Shown piece by piece: positions 8,494 to 15,425 of a stretch of DNA of 64,000 bases. Origin of the DNA: an uncultured Dorea sp. (GTDB taxonomy: Bacteria > Bacillota > Clostridia > Lachnospirales > Lachnospiraceae); contig CAJUFA010000015.1 of assembly GCA_910585725.1 (NCBI GenBank), positions 1-64,000 of the forward strand. Direction: 5' to 3'. How positions within the stretch are numbered: the first letter of the stretch is position 1; the number at the start of each line of letters is the position of its first letter. Both the position numbers and the translations under genes were made by a program. The notes beneath the pieces are model-generated. The model did not search any database. It was not told the DNA's origin and was given only the letters and a program-made list of their open reading frames with translations.

Positions 8494-9219
8494 ATGTTAA
8501 AGATTGCGGTATGCGATGATGAGACAAAAGCTGTTGGAAATATAGAAAAGATGTTGGAGGATATATCTTCGAAAGTTGCTGAGAATATAGAGATAGACGT
8601 TTTTTATGATGGAAGTAACTTGATAGAACATATTAATAAAGGTTATCGATATGATATTCTTTATTTGGATATAGAAATGGCCATAAAGAATGGAGTGGAT
8701 ACAGCAAAAACTATTAGAAAGATTGACGCAAATGTATTGATAATTTATGTTACTAATCATGAGAGTTTTGCAAAGGAAGTATTTGAAGTTTCGGCTTTTA
8801 GGTTTATAACTAAGCCTATTGACTATAAAATATTTAGTAAATATTTTATGGACGCAAAGCGAAAAATTATGCATCATCCAGAGTATTTTCGATATCAATA
8901 TAACAAAATTTCATATAGAGTCCCAATTAATAAAATTCTTTATTTCCAAAGTGATAAAAGAGTTACATATATTGTTACAGACACTGGAAATGAAAAATGT
9001 TATGGAAAATTGAATGAAATAGAAAAAAGATTGGTAGAGCATGGTGTCTATTTCTATAGAACACATCAATCTTTTTTAGTAAATCCTCAATATGTCTCTG
9101 TATATGCATATGATTCTATGCAGTTATTGGATGGAACAACATTAACAGTTAGCGAAAAACGAAGAAAATCTGTAAATGAGCTTTTTTGTAAGCTAAAAGG
9201 GGAAGATATAATTGTGTAG
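8494..9219 (+). CDS. AgrA-like response regulator (REC + LytTR)
   Basis: A 241-residue two-component regulator. The receiver domain shows the acidic pair Asp8-Asp9, phospho-acceptor Asp59 (LYLDIEM), Thr87 and Lys107 (TKP). The C-terminal LytTR DNA-binding domain spans about residues 135-235 (IDYKI... RTHQSFLVNP). GGAGA lies before the ATG. Its end overlaps the downstream kinase start by eight bases, so the pair is translated together. The AgrC-type partner and an AgrD-like peptide gene beside it point to peptide quorum sensing. A MITE sits immediately upstream and may carry or disturb its promoter. Confidence 0.9.
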   Translation: MLKIAVCDDETKAVGNIEKMLEDISSKVAENIEIDVFYDGSNLIEHINKGYRYDILYLDIEMAIKNGVDTAKTIRKIDANVLIIYVTNHESFAKEVFEVSAFRFITKPIDYKIFSKYFMDAKRKIMHHPEYFRYQYNKISYRVPINKILYFQSDKRVTYIVTDTGNEKCYGKLNEIEKRLVEHGVYFYRTHQSFLVNPQYVSVYAYDSMQLLDGTTLTVSEKRRKSVNELFCKLKGEDIIV

Positions 9220-10525
9220 TTTGCTTGAAGTTTGTATAAGAATTATAATTGTATTTTTAGCTGTCATAATTCTAAAGAATTTTTTTGGAATTTTTTTAAA
9301 ACCAAAAAAAATGAATATAATAATTTTTATAAATTGGATATGTTATATTATTTGGCAAGTAATAATTAGTAAAAATAATGCATTGCCAGGATATGTTAAT
9401 GTTGCCATAAGTATTTTCTTGATGAGTATAATTTGTATATTTGCATATGAAGGAAGCTCCTTGCAAAAAATAGTTTTTTCACTTCTAATAAATGCAATGT
9501 GGATGTTAATAGAATTTCTGGTTGGATACGTATTTGTTGTGTGTGAAATTCATATTTATTATAGGATTCCTCAAGTTGTTGGTTCATTAGTTTCTAAACT
9601 TCTAATGTTGATATTGATATTAGTTTTAAGAAAATTTTTTGCAAATGAAAATATTATAACAATTCCAAACAAATATCATATGTTGTTATTGACAATACCG
9701 ATTGGAAGTATGTTTGTTGTTTATAATATTTTTGCAATAAGTTTGATAGCTAATAATAAAAAATATATCGGCGTGTCTTTTGCAAGTTCAATATTTGTAT
9801 TGGTAATAAATATTATAATGTTTAAATTATATTTGATATTGTCAAAAGAAAAAGAATTGCAGAAATTTAATACGGTTTATGAACAGCAATTAGAGTTATG
9901 CAATCAACATATGAGAGAAAAAGAAAGTTTTATGATGAACGCTCGTAATATTAAACATGATATTAAACAACATTTTATTGTATTAATTGAATTATTAGAT
10001 AAAAATGAAAATGATATGGCAATTGCTTATCTAAAAAAACTTATAGATATGAAAATATTAAATAGTGATGGAATTTGTAAAACGGACAATATTGTAGTTG
10101 ATTCATTGATAAATGCAAAATATACAGTTGCTTCGAATTTAAATATAAAATTTGACATCGATATACATATACCGATACAGCTATCATTTGAAAGTGCGGA
10201 TATTAGTATTATGTTAGGGAATATACTAGATAATGCTATAGAAGCTTCATTGAAAGTAGAAGAGGAAAAAAGACATATCAGATTATTTATGAAATATGAT
10301 TCTAATACTCTGATTATTACAGTTATCAATACATTTATTGGTGATTTGAATAAAAATAAGGATGGACGTATACTGACAAGTAAGAATAATCCATTTAATC
10401 ATGGAATAGGTTTAGAATCAGTACGAAGAGTTGCGGAAAAATACCATGGATCAGTTATTATTGAAACAAAAGATAATTCTTTTATTATTAAAATAGCTAT
10501 GTGTGATTTGTCGGAAAAATTATAA
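9212..10525 (+). CDS. AgrC-like sensor histidine kinase (GHKL family)
   Basis: A 437-residue membrane kinase. The first 210 residues form six or seven hydrophobic segments, as in peptide-sensing AgrC/ComD proteins. A coiled linker leads to the phospho-acceptor box NIKHDIKQH. The GHKL ATP-binding domain follows, with the N-box NILDNAIEAS and the glycine motif GIGLESVRR. The TTG start at 9212 overlaps the response-regulator stop; a TTG nine bases later is an alternative. Expected role: sense an extracellular cyclic peptide and phosphorylate the adjacent LytTR regulator. The very low GC content suggests horizontal origin. Confidence 0.9.
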   Translation: MCSLLEVCIRIIIVFLAVIILKNFFGIFLKPKKMNIIIFINWICYIIWQVIISKNNALPGYVNVAISIFLMSIICIFAYEGSSLQKIVFSLLINAMWMLIEFLVGYVFVVCEIHIYYRIPQVVGSLVSKLLMLILILVLRKFFANENIITIPNKYHMLLLTIPIGSMFVVYNIFAISLIANNKKYIGVSFASSIFVLVINIIMFKLYLILSKEKELQKFNTVYEQQLELCNQHMREKESFMMNARNIKHDIKQHFIVLIELLDKNENDMAIAYLKKLIDMKILNSDGICKTDNIVVDSLINAKYTVASNLNIKFDIDIHIPIQLSFESADISIMLGNILDNAIEASLKVEEEKRHIRLFMKYDSNTLIITVINTFIGDLNKNKDGRILTSKNNPFNHGIGLESVRRVAEKYHGSVIIETKDNSFIIKIAMCDLSEKL

Positions 10526-10637
10526 GTAACATTGTAAAAAATCACATGATAAGTTAATAATATGTTTTCTGAGATATACTTATTAAGTAAATAGTAAAGA
10601 AGATTTATTGATTTTTGTGATTAAAGTAGATATTATA

Positions 10638-10787
10638 ATGAAAAGAGTGAAAATTAATAGTTTTGAAAATTTAGTTGCAAGTTTTGTAATGATTTTTAGT
10701 TTTGTAGCAATAAATAGTCGGTGTGTATGTATTTTCCGTCAACCTTTGTTCATGTATTGTTGTTACATTTACTCTTTTGGCAGTTAA
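10638..10787 (+). CDS. AgrD-like cyclic lactone autoinducer peptide precursor
   Basis: This is a 49-codon frame, ATG 10638 to TAA 10785-10787, 112 bases after the AgrC-like kinase. It begins MKRVKINSFENLVASF, an amphipathic leader, then a hydrophobic stretch, then NSRCVCIFRQP. In AgrD-type precursors a short Cys-containing core of this kind followed by a Gln-Pro or Glu-Pro tail is cut and cyclised by AgrB. The tail after QP (LFMYCCYIYSFGS) is not the usual charged helix, so the 3' end may be altered or frameshifted. No good ribosome site is visible and no agrB lies in the window. Recognition is from the sequence pattern, not a search. Confidence 0.6.
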   Translation: MKRVKINSFENLVASFVMIFSFVAINSRCVCIFRQPLFMYCCYIYSFGS

Positions 10788-10821
10788 AATATTATGATAG
10801 CTTTTTTATACAATCCCAATA

Positions 10822-10849
10822 TTGATATATCTGTGGTATGTAGTATACT
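10822..10849 (+). promoter_or_regulatory. Probable sigma-A promoter of the HAD phosphatase gene
   Basis: TTGATA (10822-10827) and TATACT (10844-10849) are separated by 16 bases. The start codon follows 24 bases later, behind AAGCGGAGG. Confidence 0.5.
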
Positions 10850-10873
10850 AGTAGAAAAAGCGGAGGCAAAAAA

Positions 10874-11539
10874 ATGTTAAAAGCAGTATTTATGGATTAT
10901 ACAGGAACAATCATTCAGGAAAAGGGAGCAGATTTGGAAAAAATTGTTTCCCGGATATTGAAATACAGCCGGCTTGAAACAGCGGAAGAGACGGTGAGAT
11001 ATTGGTGGAGTCTGTTAAAAATGATGGAGGAAAAAAGTTACGGCGATGCTTTTTTGACAGAAGATGAGATTGTTGATTGTCTTCTGGATAGACTTGGTCA
11101 AGAGGAAGGTCTGGATGATGATTTTTCGGAATTGCATAAGCTATTTCAGAGGTTTTGGATGTATGCGCCGATTTTTGATGATGTAAAAGAATTTTTTGAA
11201 GAATGTTCTCTTCCGATATATGTAATTACAAATAATGGGGTCTGTTATGTGCAGGAATGCCTGGAACAGAACGGCCTTGAAGCAGCCGGGATTATTTCCG
11301 GAGAAATGGTTCGCGCCTATAAACCCCATAAAGAAGTGTTCGATTATGCGCTGAAAATAAGCGGATGCGCTGCCGGGGAGGTGATTCATATTGGTGACTC
11401 TGTTGTATCGGATGTAAACGGAGCATCTGCGGCGGGCATAACGCCTATTCTTATAGATAGAAAGACAAAAGTACAGTGTGCGGATTACAATGTGATACGC
11501 CGGCTTACGGAAGCGCTGGAGTATCTTGAATGTGTCTGA
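10874..11539 (+). CDS. HAD-superfamily hydrolase (phosphatase-like)
   Basis: A 221-residue protein with all four HAD motifs: nucleophile Asp8 in MDYTGT, Thr in VITNN, Lys in YKPHKEVF, and the acidic pair in IGDSVVSDVNGA. A helical cap domain lies between about residues 15 and 90. The motif has Thr at +2 instead of the Asp of classic phosphatases, as in several phosphonatase/dehalogenase-like members, so the substrate may be a phosphate ester, a phosphonate or something else. Single gene with its own promoter. Base composition returns towards that of the core genome here, marking the edge of the AT-rich island. Confidence 0.85.
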   Translation: MLKAVFMDYTGTIIQEKGADLEKIVSRILKYSRLETAEETVRYWWSLLKMMEEKSYGDAFLTEDEIVDCLLDRLGQEEGLDDDFSELHKLFQRFWMYAPIFDDVKEFFEECSLPIYVITNNGVCYVQECLEQNGLEAAGIISGEMVRAYKPHKEVFDYALKISGCAAGEVIHIGDSVVSDVNGASAAGITPILIDRKTKVQCADYNVIRRLTEALEYLECV

Positions 11540-11814
11540 TGAAACTGTTTTTTAAAGACTCAGGGAAGCAGCCATTTGAGGTTACTTCCTGCAAAATAAT
11601 AGACGGAGATAATTGATAGCTGTTCCATCTACCGATGAAGCGGCAGAAATATTTTTGAATTATTTAGCTGAACTTTGGAAAGTGCATCTGTTTCGAGAAG
11701 GTTTGAAAGTCTTTCAGAAAGCCTATTCCATTTAGTAAATCGAAGTTATATAATAAAGCCAGTGACGAATCCAGGCGCAGTGTATGTCTTTAATTTTATT
11801 TAGGGGGGGATATC
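11540..11814. other. Intergenic stretch with no supported feature
   Basis: Two hundred and seventy-five bases without an open frame of note. A weak GGAAG...CTTCC pairing near 11563-11588 could be part of a terminator but lacks a U run. The end carries AGGGGGGA, the ribosome site of the next gene. Confidence 0.5.
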
Positions 11815-12465
11815 ATGGCAAAGCGACCGGCATTTTTTATCCGTCAGGAAAAAGTTATACAGGATATATTTTCATTTGAATGGTTTCCTGGTTTTTCAAT
11901 ATCTCAAAAGCAAAAGTCTATAGAGAGTCTGCATCAGGCAATCTTAAAGACAGATGCAGACGCAAGACCATTAGAAATCAGCACGAAGAGCAATGAAACT
12001 GTTGGAGTAAACTTAAGCGCGTTCAATCTCAGGTTAAATAACTATACTCTCGAGAATATTTTCCAGAGCGCTAAAGTTTTTAAAAACGGCGGACCATACT
12101 CCGATATACTCAATGTGCCGCCGAAAGCGGCCAAACGTGATGAACGGCTGCATAATTCCGGAGACCTGAAAGCTTTTCGTTATCAAAATGAGGATTTTCC
12201 TTTAATACCCAAAACAGTATTCTATGATTTCATCTATATTGCTGCGGTAAAAAATTCACTCGCGGCGGACGAAATCAAAGAAATTTCAAGTTATAATTAC
12301 TTTACCGATATTGAGTTTAATCCTGGAAAAAGTATCAATACTCAGGCGAGAGCCGCTGCTCTGATCAGGCTTTTGCTTGATGAGTATGGGGATCTGCCGG
12401 AGTTTTCAAAAGAAGATTTTATACAATATCACAAAGAACATATCGTTTACGACGCCTTGATTTAG
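11815..12465 (+). CDS. NADAR-family antitoxin of the DarT1-associated (DarG1-like) type, orphan
   Basis: This 216-residue protein matches, from memory, the DarT1-associated NADAR antitoxin family. Landmarks are FEWFPGFSISQKQKSI, LEISTKS, the FQSAKVFKNGGPY core, KTVFYDFIYIAA, and FTDIEFNPGKSINTQARA near the end. Characterised relatives remove ADP-ribose from guanine bases in DNA and so reverse the toxin DarT1. Normally a DarT1 gene lies next to it; none is here. Instead two small genes follow with 15-base spacings and good ribosome sites, forming a three-gene operon. The biochemical role is inferred from the family; the missing toxin is a direct observation. Confidence 0.75.
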   Translation: MAKRPAFFIRQEKVIQDIFSFEWFPGFSISQKQKSIESLHQAILKTDADARPLEISTKSNETVGVNLSAFNLRLNNYTLENIFQSAKVFKNGGPYSDILNVPPKAAKRDERLHNSGDLKAFRYQNEDFPLIPKTVFYDFIYIAAVKNSLAADEIKEISSYNYFTDIEFNPGKSINTQARAAALIRLLLDEYGDLPEFSKEDFIQYHKEHIVYDALI

Positions 12466-12480
12466 AGAGGAGCTATTATC

Positions 12481-12882
12481 ATGGATTTACAAGAGAAAGC
12501 ATTTGCGCTTGCCAGGCACCTGCACGATGAAAATATTATAAAAATGGATGATCTGGATCAGTTAAAAAGCGAGACCTATGAGGAAATTGTATTATTGCTC
12601 AGGCAAAAGCTTCAAGAGACCTATCCGCAGACAAAATTAAAACGCACGATGAAAAGCGTTCATTTTGCGAATGGTTTTCAGGATGAGCGCCTGAAACGGG
12701 TTGCGATTATTCTCACGGATGAAATTGAGCAATATCTGACCTTAAATAAATTCCTTGATCACGACACATCTGTTGAATTTTTTAATAATAAAATCACATC
12801 TGCCGGTTTTGTTATAAATCCAATTTCTCTGGTCGAGGTTGGATTTGAAAGCTTATGTATCTGCAAAGGACGGAAAATATAA
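12481..12882 (+). CDS. Small protein of unknown function in the NADAR cassette
   Basis: A 133-residue protein with a clear ribosome site (AGAGGAGC), starting 15 bases after the NADAR gene and ending 15 bases before the SUKH-like gene. The first half is charged and helical (LARHLHDENIIKMDD, EEIVLLLRQKLQETYP); the second half mixes helix and strand. No signal peptide or membrane segment is present. I do not recognise a family. Its place between an antitoxin-type and an immunity-type protein suggests a role in the same defence or toxin-control unit, but nothing in the sequence proves it. Confidence 0.6.
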   Translation: MDLQEKAFALARHLHDENIIKMDDLDQLKSETYEEIVLLLRQKLQETYPQTKLKRTMKSVHFANGFQDERLKRVAIILTDEIEQYLTLNKFLDHDTSVEFFNNKITSAGFVINPISLVEVGFESLCICKGRKI

Positions 12883-12897
12883 AAGGAGACTATTCGT

Positions 12898-13331
12898 ATG
12901 TTAGAAAATAAATATCATTTTGAATTTCCTCAATTATACAAGACTTTACTTGAAGATAGAATGTTTGACTATACCGCGTCCCAATATCTACTTGATTATA
13001 AATTTTTCGGCGCAGACCTGGAGCCTTTTTCGTTTGAAGAATCTTTACAAAACTATGAAGACTTTCCCTTTTGGGATAAAGATCCTTCAAAACAAATATT
13101 TCCTTTTGCGCAGACAGGCGGAGGCGACTGGTATGGATTTTGCTTTAGCATGAAAGACGATACATCATTACCAATAGTATTGATGTATCATGACAGTGAT
13201 CATACGTTGAAGTTTTAGAGCAGCTCTATGCCGGGGCATTTGCGAAATTATCTGACTGTGACTTAGAAAAACTCTATATAAAAGAAACCGCTTTTACGAG
13301 ATTTAATGAAGAATTATATTGTGGTATTTAG
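12898..13331 (+). pseudogene. SMI1/KNR4 (SUKH)-family protein gene broken by a frameshift
   Basis: The first frame (ATG 12898, TAG 13216-13218, 106 residues, ribosome site AAAAGGAGA) has SUKH-type features: an N-terminal helix, then FPFAQTGGGDWYGFCF, the hallmark Gly/Trp stretch, and an Asp-rich strand. Close to 13205 coding sense passes to another frame that runs on as VEVLEQLYAGAFAKLSDC and ends at TAG 13329-13331. Joined, the protein would be about 144 residues, the normal single-domain SUKH length. SUKH proteins are often immunity proteins of contact-dependent or polymorphic toxins. Either a real mutation or a sequencing error explains the break. Confidence 0.65.
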
Positions 13332-13352
13332 TATTTAAGAGATGCATTTGAA

Positions 13353-13375
13353 TTTTATAAAGTTCCTTTATAAAA
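13353..13375. terminator. Perfect AT-rich hairpin between convergent genes
   Basis: TTTTATAAAG (13353-13362) pairs perfectly with CTTTATAAAA (13366-13375) around a 3-base loop. It lies between the convergent SUKH and EamA genes and covers the EamA stop codon at 13368. It probably ends transcription from both sides, although the stem is weak in GC. Confidence 0.5.
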
Positions 13376-13781
13376 CCATTAGTAGTGTTCCTGCGCCAAT
13401 CAGGACGCATCCTGCAATGGATTTCGGCGTGAATTTTTCGTGCAGGAAAATAAACGCAAGCACAAGCGTAATGACGACGCTTAATTTATCAACAGGCACG
13501 ACTTTTGACGCTTCACCCATTTGAAGGGCCTTATAATAGCATAGCCAGGAAGCGCCGGTAGCCAGACCGGATAAGATCAGGAAAAGCCAGCTTTTTTTCT
13601 CGATACTGGAAATCCCGCTCTGGGCATTTGTCAGGAACACTATCCCCCAAGCCATGAATACAATCACAACCGTCCGAATCGCCGTCGCAAGATTAGAGTT
13701 TACGCCCTCGATTCCTATTTTTGCCAGTATTGATGTGAGCGCTGCAAAAATGGCTGACAGCAGGGCAAACACAAACCACAT
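13368..13781 (-). CDS. Half-size EamA-family transporter
   Basis: A 137-residue membrane protein made of one EamA unit (five hydrophobic segments). Full-length drug/metabolite transporters carry two such units, so this form must dimerise. Visible landmarks are the start WFVFALLSAIFAALTSILAK, WLCYYKALQMGEASKV, and the conserved C-terminal FLHEKFTPKSIAGCVLIG. AAAAGGGGA precedes the start. This short form occurs as a family of its own in bacteria, so truncation need not be assumed. The substrate is unknown. It is the only minus-strand gene before 19 kb. Confidence 0.85.
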   Translation of the reverse strand: MWFVFALLSAIFAALTSILAKIGIEGVNSNLATAIRTVVIVFMAWGIVFLTNAQSGISSIEKKSWLFLILSGLATGASWLCYYKALQMGEASKVVPVDKLSVVITLVLAFIFLHEKFTPKSIAGCVLIGAGTLLMVL

Positions 13782-14029
13782 GAAATCATCCCCTTTTCTG
13801 TTTGAATGCCTGGATTTACAGGCAAAGATTTTGTATTATATTTTTTTATTATTTCCTTTTATGAATAATCTTATCATAATTCAGATCATATTTCCAATCT
13901 ATTTGATAGGTTGAATTTATTCTGGAAACTTAATATAATAAAACTATGGAGCCGTCAGGTATCAATATGAGGGATGGTTTTTTATAGGTGTCGAAAGATT
14001 ATATCATGTACGCAGAAAGGAAGAAAGAA

Positions 14030-15397
14030 ATGAAATATATCTTGAAATGTACCCGAAAAATATTTTGTGCATTTTTTATTTTTCTTACGGCGAATATGCC
14101 GATGCTGAATTATGTATTGGCGTCAAGAGGCATGATATTTTCGGAATTTTGGAGTATTCTTTTCGTGCTCCTTTTGATTTGGGGGGTGATCGTGATCGAC
14201 ATAGTCCCGGCATTTTCCCACCGGAGGATCCCGGGGAAGAGGCTTAAGATCTGTGCGGACGGATGCGAGCTTCTGGTTTATTTTCTGATATCAGTAACAG
14301 CGTCGGTGATATGTCTGCTTGTTACGATGCCGATGGTATTTGGGGAAGATAAGATGGCCTGGCTAGGGGATCTGGTATGCGTGGTTCTTGTGGAGGCGGC
14401 CGTATTCTGGAGCGGGATCATCCGAGTGTATCTGACGTCCGCTCAGATTGGGATTAAGTGGAGAATCATCGGACTGGTGTGTGGATGGATACCGGTAGTC
14501 CATCTGATTGTGTTGATGAAGATCATCAATATGGCGTCGGCCGAGTGGGAATTCGAGAGCGGGAAGATCATGCAGGCTCAGGAAAGAAAGGATGAACTAC
14601 TGTGCCGGACCAGATATCCAATACTGATGGTACATGGAGTGTTTTTCCGGGATTTTAAATATTTTAACTACTGGGGACGGATACCAAAGGAGCTTGAAAA
14701 TCACGGAGCCGTGATATATTATGGGAATCATCAGTCGGCTGCTTCCGTCGCAGACAGCGGCAGGGAGCTGGCTTGCCGTATTGAAGAGATTGTGGCGGAG
14801 ACCGGCTGCGAGAAAGTCAATATCATCGCGCATTCGAAGGGCGGGCTGGATTCAAGGTACGCGGTGAGTTGTCTTGGAATGGACAAGCACGTCGCGTCTC
14901 TTACTACCATCAATACGCCTCACAGAGGCTGTATTTTTGCAGACTATCTTCTGGATAAGATTCCCGGGGCGGCGAAAGATAAGGTGGCGGAGAGTTATAA
15001 TTCCGCGCTTAAGGTACTGGGAGATGAATCTCCGGATTTTATGGCGGCGGTGACAGATCTTACGGCTTCTGCCTGTAAGGAATTCAACCGGAAAGCGCTT
15101 GATAGGCCGGGAATCTATTACCAGAGCGTCGGATCGAAGCTTAATGTGGCGTCGGGAGGACGTTTTCCCCTGAATTTTTCTCACCGGCTTGTGAAATATT
15201 TTGACGGGCCGAACGACGGATTGGTAGCGGAGAGCTCATTCCCGTGGGGAGAAGATTATACTTTCCTTACAACCAGCGGGAAGAGAGGGATATCCCACGG
15301 CGATATGATCGATCTGAATCGGGAGAATATTAAAAATTTTGATGTGAGAGAATATTATGTGGGGTTAGTGAATGGTCTGAAGGAGAAAGAACTATAA
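14030..15397 (+). CDS. Membrane-anchored lipase/esterase (alpha/beta hydrolase)
   Basis: The protein has about five membrane segments in its first 190 residues and a lipase-like hydrolase domain in the last 260. Landmarks are YPILMVHGVFFRDF (oxyanion region), the nucleophile elbow IIAHSKGGLDSRYA, the acid region KYFDGPNDGLVA, and the base in ISHGDMIDL. The pattern is that of LipA/triacylglycerol lipase-like proteins acting on membrane or external lipids. I chose ATG 14030 because GAAAGGAAGAAAG lies before it; ATG 14006 and GTG 13988 are alternatives. The end is 28 bases from the PBP gene, so the two are probably cotranscribed. The substrate is unknown. Confidence 0.8.
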   Translation: MKYILKCTRKIFCAFFIFLTANMPMLNYVLASRGMIFSEFWSILFVLLLIWGVIVIDIVPAFSHRRIPGKRLKICADGCELLVYFLISVTASVICLLVTMPMVFGEDKMAWLGDLVCVVLVEAAVFWSGIIRVYLTSAQIGIKWRIIGLVCGWIPVVHLIVLMKIINMASAEWEFESGKIMQAQERKDELLCRTRYPILMVHGVFFRDFKYFNYWGRIPKELENHGAVIYYGNHQSAASVADSGRELACRIEEIVAETGCEKVNIIAHSKGGLDSRYAVSCLGMDKHVASLTTINTPHRGCIFADYLLDKIPGAAKDKVAESYNSALKVLGDESPDFMAAVTDLTASACKEFNRKALDRPGIYYQSVGSKLNVASGGRFPLNFSHRLVKYFDGPNDGLVAESSFPWGEDYTFLTTSGKRGISHGDMIDLNRENIKNFDVREYYVGLVNGLKEKEL

Positions 15398-15425
15398 TAA
15401 ATTATATCAAAGAAGGGGGAACAGG

